Below, in pieces: positions 23,994-32,192 of a stretch of DNA of 64,000 bases (positions are counted from its first letter, which is position 1; each line of letters begins with the position of its first letter). The translations under genes and the position numbers were made by a program. This DNA comes from JASGJS01 sp047601185 (GTDB lineage Bacteria > Pseudomonadota > Gammaproteobacteria > JAURND01). The DNA lies in the NCBI GenBank assembly GCA_047601185.1, contig JASGJS010000001.1, forward strand, positions 1,240,001 to 1,304,000, in the 5' to 3' direction. The notes under the pieces were generated by a model. It was not told where the DNA came from. It searched no databases and saw only the letters and a list, made by a program, of their open reading frames with translations.

Positions 23994-25248
23994 GATTTAC
24001 TTCTTCTCCATGAATATTTTTCAAAGTGATTTCTCGAATATTAGATTCCTTTGAAAATGAAATGAGGTTATCAATGATATCACAATAAATATGCCTAATC
24101 AAGAAAGTCTCATAATTGTCTAAGCAGCATCCAAGCTTCATTGCCAAATTTAGCGCTTCAGCATACTCTTGTTCCATTTTTAAAATTCTTTCATAATTTT
24201 CGAGACTAATCGAATTTTTTTCCAACAATTCTCGATATGGGTTGTCAAATAATTTTGAAGAATATTGTCTATGTTTTGCCATATTGAGTAAAATAACATT
24301 TTTTAACCCAATTTGGTTTAATTTTTCCAAAAAAAAACTTGAAAATTTATAATTATTAATTTTTGATATTCCTTTTATCACTATACTGCTTCGCTTAAAG
24401 TCATCTATGTCTGAATTTTTGCATAAATCGAAATCAGTTAAACTTTTATTGGGATGGTATAAAAAATTCCCAATACCTTCTACAGATAAAACCAGAAAAA
24501 TATTATTTTTTAAACAATGTTCCAATATTATTTTTGTTACTTCAAAACATGGTAAAATATATCTTTTATCTTGATCAACTATTTGCAGATTAAATAAAAT
24601 TTCTTTTCTATTGGTATATTGAGGAATTTCAGAAGAAATATCATAGATAAATTGACAAGATAATTTTGAAATATTTTTTTGAAAATAATGCATAGTGTTT
24701 TTGGCAAATGTTCTACTTGATTTTGCGGTGTTGCAAAATTTTTCGTAATCAATTCCTCGTGAAATTCCAGTGTTGTCTATAATAGAAAAATTTGTTAGTA
24801 TGTAAGATTGAAGTAAAAATAAAATGTTTGATGGAACTTCAAAAATCATATCTTGCTTAGTAAGGAAGTCTTTCAAAGTTTCAGGCTTATCTAATTCTTT
24901 GTTATAACTTCCAAAAAAATCTTTAGCCAAGTTTCTAAGGTTCTCTAATTTATTTAAACATTTTTTGTTTAATTCTTGATACATAAAGGTATTGTATGAT
25001 TTAAAATAATTATTTTGATTTCGTGAAATTAGGAAAATTTGATAGGCTCTTATTTGACATAAGGTGTCACCAATGTGTGGATCAAACTTGTATAAATTTT
25101 TTCTGTTATAAAATTCATAACAAGAATCGGCAATTGTCATTAAGAAAAAGCTTAATAATCCAATGACATTGATTTTGCTAGTCCTATCTTTTAACAAATA
25201 ATTATCTTTCCAGGGAAATATTTTTAGACAATTGTTCTCGACTTTCAT
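23977..25248 (-). CDS. Unrecognised 423-residue protein in the sensor-kinase operon
   Basis: Not recognised. It is rich in Asn, Lys, Ile and Phe and clearly more AT-rich than the ilv or feo genes, suggesting foreign origin. Segments seen: a hydrophobic stretch at about 27-42 (NVIGLLSFFLMTIADSCYEF), LVLSVEGIGNFLYHPNKSLTDFDLC in the middle, and a Cys pair (LGCCLDNYE) near 370. No signal peptide. It lies between the SemiSWEET gene (48-bp gap) and the PAS kinase (17-bp overlap), so it is translated with the kinase. It could be an input protein or an enzyme making or reading the signal; nothing in the sequence proves this. Confidence 0.7.
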   Translation of the reverse strand: MKVENNCLKIFPWKDNYLLKDRTSKINVIGLLSFFLMTIADSCYEFYNRKNLYKFDPHIGDTLCQIRAYQIFLISRNQNNYFKSYNTFMYQELNKKCLNKLENLRNLAKDFFGSYNKELDKPETLKDFLTKQDMIFEVPSNILFLLQSYILTNFSIIDNTGISRGIDYEKFCNTAKSSRTFAKNTMHYFQKNISKLSCQFIYDISSEIPQYTNRKEILFNLQIVDQDKRYILPCFEVTKIILEHCLKNNIFLVLSVEGIGNFLYHPNKSLTDFDLCKNSDIDDFKRSSIVIKGISKINNYKFSSFFLEKLNQIGLKNVILLNMAKHRQYSSKLFDNPYRELLEKNSISLENYERILKMEQEYAEALNLAMKLGCCLDNYETFLIRHIYCDIIDNLISFSKESNIREITLKNIHGEEVNHGKLV

Positions 25249-25296
25249 AAAAGACTTCTCACTAAAGTATATAGTTTATGCGCTGATGATATTAAT

Positions 25297-25569
25297 TTAT
25301 TTTTTTATTCTGTATAAGCAAATTAAAAAAGTTACAATTCCGCAAGTTATAAGACTTAATAGATAGCCTATGGCTAACGTCAGATCATGATGCAAATATC
25401 CATGTAAAATTGTAAAAAGTTGAATCAAATTAAATCCAAAAAAAGTAATTAAAGAGAATCCGACTGCATCTTTGGTTTTATAGAGTCGGATAGCTTGTGG
25501 CACGAATAAAGCTGCATTTACAAATAGTCCTAAACTGAAAAAAGTTTCTATAAAGCTTTGAAGCCACAT
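25297..25569 (-). CDS. SemiSWEET / PQ-loop membrane protein
   Basis: 90 residues, three membrane segments (about 8-25, 38-57, 63-85). The PQ motif P24-Q25 is in FVPQAIRLYKTKDAVGFSL, followed by the conserved GFSL and an Asn in helix 2 (FGFNLIQ). Bacterial SemiSWEETs dimerise to transport sugars or small solutes. gaggagat precedes the ATG. It heads an operon with the 423-residue protein, the PAS kinase and the response regulator, an uncommon setting for this family. Confidence 0.9.
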   Translation of the reverse strand: MWLQSFIETFFSLGLFVNAALFVPQAIRLYKTKDAVGFSLITFFGFNLIQLFTILHGYLHHDLTLAIGYLLSLITCGIVTFLICLYRIKK

Positions 25570-25837
25570 AATGATCTCCTCACCCCATGATTAAGGGCAA
25601 AATCCTTCTACGAAGGCCGATGTTTACCTCTGACTCACAGGAATGATTTAATTATACTACCTATTTTTGGGGATATGAATATATTAACTATTAAAAATGC
25701 CAACAATTAATATATTTAAATATTATATAGCTGCGATATAATACTATTTTTTTGTAATAATTCGAAATTCTTACCGCTAAACAGCCTGAAGCAGATTGGG
25801 TGATTGGGAGGTTGATGTAACTGATCAATATAACTGG

Positions 25838-25896
25838 TTGACTTAAACTAACCCCCAGGCTATCCTTACTTAAATACGGTTTTCCGAATTTAAGTA
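25838..25896 (+). promoter_or_regulatory. Promoter and palindromic operator of ATPase 3
   Basis: TTGACT (25838-25843), 17 bp, TATCCT (25861-25866). Directly after it is an inverted repeat with arms tacttaaatacgg (25867-25879) and ccgaatttaagta (25884-25896), one mismatch, loop tttt, ending 10 bp before the ATG. The rest of the 25570-25837 gap is AT-rich with no gene I can support. Confidence 0.65.
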
Positions 25897-25906
25897 GGGT
25901 TAATTT

Positions 25907-27187
25907 ATGGATAACACGCTTTTTGATAGCATTTATCAACAAAACCCTTGGCTGAAGAGCTCTTCAGAGCCTATTGTTCATGATGGAAAGTATATTCAGC
26001 GGGTACAATATGATTTCCTCACTGACCCTGCCTGGGATCATTTATGGACAATCCTAGTGGGGCCTCGTCAAGCAGGCAAAACCACTTTAGGTAAACATTT
26101 ATGTCAACAGCTGATTCACCAACAACGTTATCAAAATTTACTCTATTTAAACTGTGATTATCCTGAAATTCGTCATTGGCTCAAATCTTCGGTATTTTTA
26201 TCAGAAGCAGCTCAGGCATTTGCATTGAAAGATTACATTTTATTTATTGATGAGGTGCAGCGTCTTGAAAATCCAGGTTTACTGTTAAAAATTATTGCTG
26301 ATTTAAAGTTGCCCATTAAAATGCTGGCTTCTGGATCTTCGCAATTAGAAATTAAAAGTAAAATCCAGGAACATTTAACAGGGCGACAGATTGAAAGTGT
26401 CATATTGCCTTTGAGCAGCCGCGAAATGGATTTTACTCATCAGTGGCAAACTATTTTACAATATGGCAGTTATCCTCAAGTTTATCTTCATGAAAGTCGT
26501 AAGCCTATTCTTTTGCAAGAGTTGTTTAACAGTTATTTACAAAAAGATATAATAGAATTTCTTCGAGTAGGTAAACCTGAGGTTATTTTGCAATTGTTAG
26601 GGCTATTGGCCCATTCTTGTGGACAATTATTAAATTTTCAGCAATTATCCGTGGATTGTAGAGTCAATGTTGAAACAATTCGTCATTATCTTGATATACT
26701 CGAAAAAACTTATGTGATAAAAACCATTAAGCCATTTGTCGGTAATAAACGTACAGAACTCACATCCAACCCGATTTGCTACTTTATCGATAACGGATTT
26801 CGCAATCAGGCTTTGAACAATTTTACCCCCATTGAAAGTCGCACAGACGGGGGTCTTTTAGTCCAAAATTTTGTCTTTCAGGAAATTTATAAATATCAAC
26901 TACAGAGCAGAAAAAATTGGCAGATTTGTTATTGGCGAACGAAAGGAGGAGCAGAAGTGGATTTTGTGATTAAAACCAGTTTTGACACGGTGATTCCAAT
27001 CGAAGTGAAATTCAGAAATTTAGCAGGTCTAACGCTCAGTCGCGGCTATCGGTCATTTTTAGACTCGTATCAGCCAGCACAAGGGTTTGTGATCACTAAA
27101 AATCAATTCGGAGAGCTAACTTATCCGCATGGGCGAATTTATTTTATTCCTTTTAGCGCGCTGCCTGAGCTATTTATGATGCTTTAA
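25907..27187 (+). CDS. AAA-family ATPase with DUF4143 C-terminal domain (ATPase 3)
   Basis: 426 residues. Walker A GPRQAGKTTL at 52-61, Walker B YILFIDEVQRL, LASGSSQLEI, winged helix near 245-270 (NFQQLSVDCRVNVETIRHYLDIL), and a C-terminal nuclease-like part with YWRTKGGAEVDFVI and VIPIEVKFRN. The same family as ATPases 1 and 2 but divergent in sequence. Start ATG with gtagggttaattt in front. The product's cellular target is unknown. Confidence 0.9.
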   Translation: MDNTLFDSIYQQNPWLKSSSEPIVHDGKYIQRVQYDFLTDPAWDHLWTILVGPRQAGKTTLGKHLCQQLIHQQRYQNLLYLNCDYPEIRHWLKSSVFLSEAAQAFALKDYILFIDEVQRLENPGLLLKIIADLKLPIKMLASGSSQLEIKSKIQEHLTGRQIESVILPLSSREMDFTHQWQTILQYGSYPQVYLHESRKPILLQELFNSYLQKDIIEFLRVGKPEVILQLLGLLAHSCGQLLNFQQLSVDCRVNVETIRHYLDILEKTYVIKTIKPFVGNKRTELTSNPICYFIDNGFRNQALNNFTPIESRTDGGLLVQNFVFQEIYKYQLQSRKNWQICYWRTKGGAEVDFVIKTSFDTVIPIEVKFRNLAGLTLSRGYRSFLDSYQPAQGFVITKNQFGELTYPHGRIYFIPFSALPELFMML

Positions 27188-27227
27188 AAGTCATTATTCA
27201 ATCTTTTAAATCAAAAGCTTGTATGGC

Positions 27228-27345
27228 GCCCCCTCATCCGCCTATCGGCACCTTCTCCCACAAAAAAGGGGAGAAGGCGCCACACCGAACCTTTAAGTGT
27301 TTCCTCTTAGTTCACTGCCATTGAAAGTAAAGGCCTCAGAAGCAA
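27228..27345. repeat. CCTTCTCCC palindrome with the flanking repeat arm
   Basis: cctcatccgcctatcggcac continues through ccttctcccac, an A run and ggggagaaggc (27228-27276), then ttaagtgtttcctcttagtt and cactgccattgaaagtaaag (to about 27345). The latter part is the inverse of the 1855-1905 and 49310-49365 segments, showing that the repeated unit is longer than the palindrome alone (about 110 bp). Confidence 0.78.
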
Positions 27346-27410
27346 AAACTTCAAAAATGACTAAAGAACCCATTATTGCTATCCAGCATTCTTCAAGAAA
27401 ACAAATAAAA

Positions 27411-27612
27411 AAGGTATCCATTCAGCACAGCCTAAGAGAAGCTTGAGCTCAGAATAGGTAGGAGGCGTCGTCCTCGCAGGATGCGGGGATCCAGTCTGCA
27501 GGAAGCAAACTTTATATCCTTGTATTCTGGATCCCGGCATCCATGCCGGGACGACGCCTCTTGCTTAATTTAAGCTCAAGCTTCCCTTAGGACGTGCTGA
27601 ATGGATAATAAA
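27411..27612. mobile_element. MITE, second copy of the family found inside the ilv operon
   Basis: Ends ggtatccattcagcac and gtgctgaatggataat are inverted repeats related to those at 15190-15332. The shared core reads ggaggcgtcgtcctcgcagg and ggggatccagtctgcagg, and here it is followed by an inverted copy (ggatcccggcatccatgccg, ggacgacgcctc), making the element about 200 bp. It lies just upstream of the Fur-box promoter at 27617. Confidence 0.8.
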
Positions 27613-27616
27613 AAAG

Positions 27617-27658
27617 TTGACATAATGGTTCCAATGTTTAATGATAATGATTCTCATT
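27617..27658 (+). promoter_or_regulatory. Promoter with Fur box in front of a membrane-protein gene
   Basis: TTGACA at 27617-27622, with a TAATGA -10-like hexamer about 16 bp downstream. The 19-bp Fur box aatgataatgattctcatt (27640-27658) covers the -10 region, 22 bp before the ATG at 27681. A related copy of this promoter segment is found at 33301-33340 without its gene. Confidence 0.8.
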
Positions 27659-27680
27659 AACATTTAAGCAGGTGAAAAAA

Positions 27681-28280
27681 ATGACCACAGAAGCCTTAGA
27701 ACCTCAAAACCAACCTCACAAAGGGGATAAGTGGACAAACTTTAATACCGGCTTTCAGATGATATCCGGTACTGCTGGGGGTTTTTATTTGGTGGGTGAT
27801 ACCGTTGATTTGTTTGGTAATTTTCATCGTATGGCGCTGGGTCTTTCTTTACCAGCGATGATCATTGGTTTAACGGGCGCTATCTTTATAGCTTTGTGTG
27901 AGGCATACAATCATCAACAGCTGAACACTTATCACCAAAAAGAAAATATAGAGGACATGAAAGCTGCGCAAAGCCCTGCAACTCAACAACCCTTACTCCC
28001 TGCAAAGGAAGAAGACACATCGGAATTGAGCAAATTACAAGGGGTCGCCTTATTTGGCTGCTTTATTGCGCACACAGTGGAATTTGCTGCACCGTTAATT
28101 TTTATTTTTAATTTGACGTTTGCTGATCAGTTGCCACATTATACGCAAGTTCTTATCGTACTGCTGGTATTAGCCTGTGCAGCTTTAGCCTCAATAGCCG
28201 ATGTAAGAACTGCTAAAACGGCAATAGAAGAATTAAATGCTCAATCTTTAAGCGTAACAAACCCTCCTGTTGCGGTATAA
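27681..28280 (+). CDS. Fur-box-controlled membrane protein, unknown function
   Basis: 199 residues from the ATG at 27681; the GTG at 27672 is also in frame, but aggtga then serves as ribosome-binding site for the ATG. Four likely membrane segments in two pairs: about 23-45, 53-75, 125-150 and 158-180, with a charged loop (about 80-120, QQPLLPAKEEDTSE) between. N- and C-termini are hydrophilic. No family recognised. The Fur box suggests a role in iron limitation, or in host cells where iron is scarce. A DUF1152 gene follows 47 bp downstream and may be cotranscribed. Confidence 0.75.
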   Translation: MTTEALEPQNQPHKGDKWTNFNTGFQMISGTAGGFYLVGDTVDLFGNFHRMALGLSLPAMIIGLTGAIFIALCEAYNHQQLNTYHQKENIEDMKAAQSPATQQPLLPAKEEDTSELSKLQGVALFGCFIAHTVEFAAPLIFIFNLTFADQLPHYTQVLIVLLVLACAALASIADVRTAKTAIEELNAQSLSVTNPPVAV

Positions 28281-28327
28281 AGAATGCTGCAATTATTGAA
28301 AAAAATCGAGCTCGTTGGAATTCTGAT

Positions 28328-29470
28328 ATGTCATTGGAATCAAATCATAAAGAAACAGTTTTAGTCGTTGCATTAGGCGGCGGTGGTGATTCTGTTACCG
28401 CACATTTATTGGCTACGGATTGGATCGCGCGTGGTTTTGAGGCTTGTGTAGCGAGTCTTGCTTGGGAGCGTTTCGTAACGGATCCTCTGCCTGGACCACG
28501 TCATTGTTCTGAATTATCTTGTTTAACTGAGATAACTAACACCGTTGGCGAAGTCACTGCGACCACTGCTTTTCCTGCCGGAATAAAGATTAATCAGGCT
28601 ACCCTTGTACAATCATTCCCAAATATAAGGCATTTTATTCTAGATCCTTATGGTGGAGTTTCAGGACTCATTTCTGATTTAAGATATTTGTGTCATGTAT
28701 TGAGTATATCCAAAATAATAGGCGTAGATGTTGGTGGAGATGTGCTGGCCAATCATCCGTTTCCATCCCTGAGGAGCCCTTTGGCGGATGCTATGTTAGT
28801 CGCTAGCATATACGCTATTGACCCAGATGCCAGTATTTACGTTTGTGGAATGGGTTTAGATGGAGAAATACCCATGGATTATCTAAATTTTAGTATTTCT
28901 GAACACTTACAATCCAATGATATTTCTGGGTTTTATACTGCTCCTTTAAATCTTGTTGAGAACTTGGTGCCATTAGTTAAAAAAAGGCTGATTCATACTG
29001 AAACAACGGCGCTTTACCTTTATGCTCACCACGGAATGTATGGTAATGTACTCGTTCGTGATGCCGGATCAATTGTTCGCGTGGGTATAGAATCAACCAT
29101 TGGCTTGATTTATTCAGCAAGAAATATTTGTGAAAAAATCAACCGATTGTCCCTACTGCTTATTGGCACTCGCAGTATTGAGGAAGCAAGTCATATTGTT
29201 AAACAACAAGGTTTCCTTTGTGAGTTTTTTTATGAGAATGAATTATACAAAAAACATGAGCATAAATATTTACAATATAATGAAAAATTATCAATAGAGA
29301 CCTTGTGCTTTTTTTTATCATCACTTAATAAAAATATTTCTTATGTCGCTGAGAGACATATTGCACATATGCTAAAAACTAGCGTACATTCCATACAGAA
29401 TGTGTTAAGCAGTATCGGTGATCAAAGTAATATGTTTCCTCCATTTTTACGGGTTCATTCGCCCGAGTAA
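28328..29470 (+). CDS. DUF1152 family protein
   Basis: 380 residues. Opens with VLVVALGGGGDSVTAHLLATDW near 10-31, then SLAWERF, LDPYGGVSGL, GVDVGGDVLA near 139-148 and SPLADAMLVAS. This glycine-rich and acidic pattern is typical of DUF1152 proteins, which look like Rossmann-type enzymes but lack a known activity. No signal peptide. It follows the Fur-box membrane gene and may share its iron-controlled transcript (inference). Confidence 0.8.
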   Translation: MSLESNHKETVLVVALGGGGDSVTAHLLATDWIARGFEACVASLAWERFVTDPLPGPRHCSELSCLTEITNTVGEVTATTAFPAGIKINQATLVQSFPNIRHFILDPYGGVSGLISDLRYLCHVLSISKIIGVDVGGDVLANHPFPSLRSPLADAMLVASIYAIDPDASIYVCGMGLDGEIPMDYLNFSISEHLQSNDISGFYTAPLNLVENLVPLVKKRLIHTETTALYLYAHHGMYGNVLVRDAGSIVRVGIESTIGLIYSARNICEKINRLSLLLIGTRSIEEASHIVKQQGFLCEFFYENELYKKHEHKYLQYNEKLSIETLCFFLSSLNKNISYVAERHIAHMLKTSVHSIQNVLSSIGDQSNMFPPFLRVHSPE

Positions 29471-29499
29471 TCCATGCTCTCTCTATTCATATTGGAAGT

Positions 29500-30069
29500 T
29501 CAGGAGAGGGGGCAAGCCGTATTTGACCAAGAATTGCTTGGCAGCTTTAATTTTTCAAGCAACACGTTGCGAAAGGATGCTCCAGTAGACGTGGTGGCCC
29601 CTGACCAAAAACCCGTTACGCAAGTGCTGGTGTCACAATGACCGCCAAAGGTGAAAAATTCTTGATCATGCTTAATGGGGCAACTGCAAATGGCTTTAGT
29701 TGAATCCATTGGATCAATTGTGCAAGGTGAATCTACGCAATTAGTCCAAGGTGTTCCTTTACTACAGGTCATGCTTTTTTTCGTAGAAAATTGCACGAAA
29801 GAGAAAGTTGAAACAATGTGCCGAACTTTAAAGTGATCTTGTGTTGGAGCACGTTGTTCACAGGCTTTATAGCCTACGCTATCGCCTTTCTCAACCACAC
29901 AAGCACAAATAGCATAGTTAGAATGCCTGGGATCAGGTATGCAGGGGGCAGATGTACAAAGCGCATATTCTTGGTTGCAAACGATGGGTATGGTTTGCAT
30001 AGCTGCATAAGATGATAAGTTGACTAAAAAAGTCAGTATTACCCATAAAATAAAGTGGTAAGGCTTCAT
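29500..30069 (-). CDS. Secreted cysteine-rich two-repeat protein
   Basis: 189 residues. Signal peptide at 1-23 (MKPYHFILWVILTFLVNLSSYAA). Two homologous Cys modules follow: CNQEYALC..APC..DP..SNYAICAC...C (about 31-69) and CSKGTPWTNC..SPC..DPMDSTKAICSC...C (about 101-145), six cysteines each, likely disulfide-bonded. The C-terminal tail is TCVTGFWSGATTSTG. It should be exported to the periplasm or beyond. Broken copies of this gene occur at 33362-33590 and 38093-38190. Confidence 0.82.
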   Translation of the reverse strand: MKPYHFILWVILTFLVNLSSYAAMQTIPIVCNQEYALCTSAPCIPDPRHSNYAICACVVEKGDSVGYKACEQRAPTQDHFKVRHIVSTFSFVQFSTKKSMTCSKGTPWTNCVDSPCTIDPMDSTKAICSCPIKHDQEFFTFGGHCDTSTCVTGFWSGATTSTGASFRNVLLEKLKLPSNSWSNTACPLS

Positions 30070-30111
30070 TTTATCTCTCCCTGTAAATTTGAGCGAATAT
30101 ATTTTAGCACA

Positions 30112-32112
30112 CTAATCAGGGTTATAATCCTTTTTTTTAACGGCCTCCTTCACAGCTTCAATCTCATTGAGCATTTGCTTATAAAGATCACTGAAAGAAT
30201 TTTTTTTGCTTTGCTTTACGGCTTGTTCCATTTGCGAGCAAGCGGCTTGCAATCGAGTTGTTCCACAATAAATTGCCCCACCTTTCATTTTGTGCGCCAA
30301 AGTTCCAATCGAGGCCCAATCTTCTTTTTCATAAGCATTTCGCAAGTTTTCCAGCTCTTCAGGAAAGCCATTCACCAGCATGCCCAGCATTTCATCCACA
30401 ACTTCTTTTTTGCCATCAAACAGTTGTTTAGCTAACTCAAAATCAATAATTTTTCCTTCTAATTGAGGGAGATTAGATTCTTCTTTCGTTTGAGCTTGTT
30501 CTCGGAATGGAATAAAAGCATTGAGAATATCTTCAGCCTTTTCTTTATTAAGCGGCTTAGAAAACACAGCATTCATACCAGCGTCCAGGCAGTTTTGTTT
30601 GTTTCCCGCGTCGACATGTGCAGTAAGCGCAATGATGGGAACATGGGTGTCATGACTGAGTTCATAGAGACGAATACGTTTGGTGACTTCGTATCCATCC
30701 ATATCAGGTAAGCCAATGTCCATAAAAATGACGTCGTAAGGTTTTTCTTGAACTAACTGTACGGCTGTTTTGCCATTATTGGCGATATCGACCTCACAAC
30801 CCAGTGCAGCTAGCATTTTTTCTCCTACTATCGCGGCTATCGCTTGGTCTTCAACGAGCAAAATGCGATTTTTACCCAATTTTGCTTTTTTGGGCTGTAT
30901 ATCTGCTGTTTTAACAAAGTTGGATGTTTCTTGAGCTAGGGATTTAGATTTTGTCAGAGCAATTTCTTCACTACCAAACGCATCGTCCAGCAGTGGTTCT
31001 TTAAGTTGAAGAATACAGGTAAATTTGCTGCCTTTTCCCATTTGGCTTTCTACATAAATTTCCCCATCAAGCTCTTCTACAAATCGTTTTACGATGGATA
31101 AGCCTAAACCTGGGCCTTTGTAAATGCCTTCAGATGAAGGTGTTAATCGCTTGAATTGTAGAAAAATGTCCTGTTGTTTGTCAGCAGCAATTCCAACACC
31201 AGAATCTTCTACAATAAGTTTTATAATCAATTTTTGGTCATTTTTTTTGGCCAATTGAGTTGTTAATTTAACAAAGCCTTTATCAGTAAAATTCAGTGCA
31301 TTAGTAATTAATTCCAAAGCAATACGATGAATTCTTGTTGCATCCCCAATAACATAATGAGGAATTTTTGGATCATAATCAAAAAGTAAATCGATATTTT
31401 TATGATGGGCTTTAGATTGATTGAGCTTAATAACATCTGACAGCTTTTTTTGAAGATTAAATTTATTTTTCTGTAAAGCAATTTCATTTGAATTAATTTT
31501 AATCACTTCTAAAATTTCGTTTAACAAATCGAGTAATGCATGACTTGAAGCTGTTAAGTTTTCTACATATTCTTTAATCCTGGGGTTTTGTACTTCTTCT
31601 GCAATAATATTGGCAAATCCAACGATGCCGGTCAGTGGCGTTCGAATATCATGTCGCATATTTTCCAAAAATTCAGTTTTAGCTTTATCCGCTGCCTCGG
31701 CTGCTTCTTTGGCTCTTATTAACCTTTCTTCCGCTTCCTTTTGCTTAGTGATGTTGACGGAAATCCCCAGGACGCCCATGACATGACCACTGGTATCTTT
31801 TAATGGGGCTTTCAAGCTCAGCATAATAGCGGGCTGCCCATCCATAATGGCAGGTTCTTCTACCATTTTTGCCTGCCCTGTCTTTAAAACCCAAAGGTCA
31901 TTTTCCCAAAATTTTTGAGCAGATTCCTTATCCCAAGGCAATTCAAAATCCGTTTTGCCAATAACGTCGCTGCCACGACGAAAACCCAAACTTTGTGCTT
32001 GTCTATCATTACAACCTAAGTACATCCCGTTTTCATCTTTCCAATAAATATGACCCGGCATGTTATCCAATAGATTATCAAGCACCACTTTGGGTTTGAG
32101 TTCCTTGATCAT
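30112..32112 (-). CDS. Hybrid sensor histidine kinase: PAS, HisKA, HATPase, receiver, HPt
   Basis: 666 residues, no membrane segment. PAS domain at about 8-125 with GHIYWKD...YLGCN and IGKTDFELPW, very close to the PAS domains of the kinase at 22425. HisKA H154 (ENMRHDIRTPL); HATPase with VEDSGVGIA and GPGLGLSIVKRF; receiver with acceptor D465 (VIFMDIGLPDMDGYE) and K519 (FSKPL); C-terminal HPt with H607 (TLAHKMKGGAIYCG). A complete His-Asp-His relay of the ArcB/BarA type. No response regulator is adjacent, so the output is elsewhere. The cyclodipeptide-synthase-like gene lies just upstream on the same strand. Confidence 0.95.
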   Translation of the reverse strand: MIKELKPKVVLDNLLDNMPGHIYWKDENGMYLGCNDRQAQSLGFRRGSDVIGKTDFELPWDKESAQKFWENDLWVLKTGQAKMVEEPAIMDGQPAIMLSLKAPLKDTSGHVMGVLGISVNITKQKEAEERLIRAKEAAEAADKAKTEFLENMRHDIRTPLTGIVGFANIIAEEVQNPRIKEYVENLTASSHALLDLLNEILEVIKINSNEIALQKNKFNLQKKLSDVIKLNQSKAHHKNIDLLFDYDPKIPHYVIGDATRIHRIALELITNALNFTDKGFVKLTTQLAKKNDQKLIIKLIVEDSGVGIAADKQQDIFLQFKRLTPSSEGIYKGPGLGLSIVKRFVEELDGEIYVESQMGKGSKFTCILQLKEPLLDDAFGSEEIALTKSKSLAQETSNFVKTADIQPKKAKLGKNRILLVEDQAIAAIVGEKMLAALGCEVDIANNGKTAVQLVQEKPYDVIFMDIGLPDMDGYEVTKRIRLYELSHDTHVPIIALTAHVDAGNKQNCLDAGMNAVFSKPLNKEKAEDILNAFIPFREQAQTKEESNLPQLEGKIIDFELAKQLFDGKKEVVDEMLGMLVNGFPEELENLRNAYEKEDWASIGTLAHKMKGGAIYCGTTRLQAACSQMEQAVKQSKKNSFSDLYKQMLNEIEAVKEAVKKKDYNPD

Positions 32113-32192
32113 GTTTTAGTATTCCTCAATAAGTTCTAAATATCTATTTAAATATTTCTTTGTTATAACAGAGTGAACGAAAGCTTTTCACT

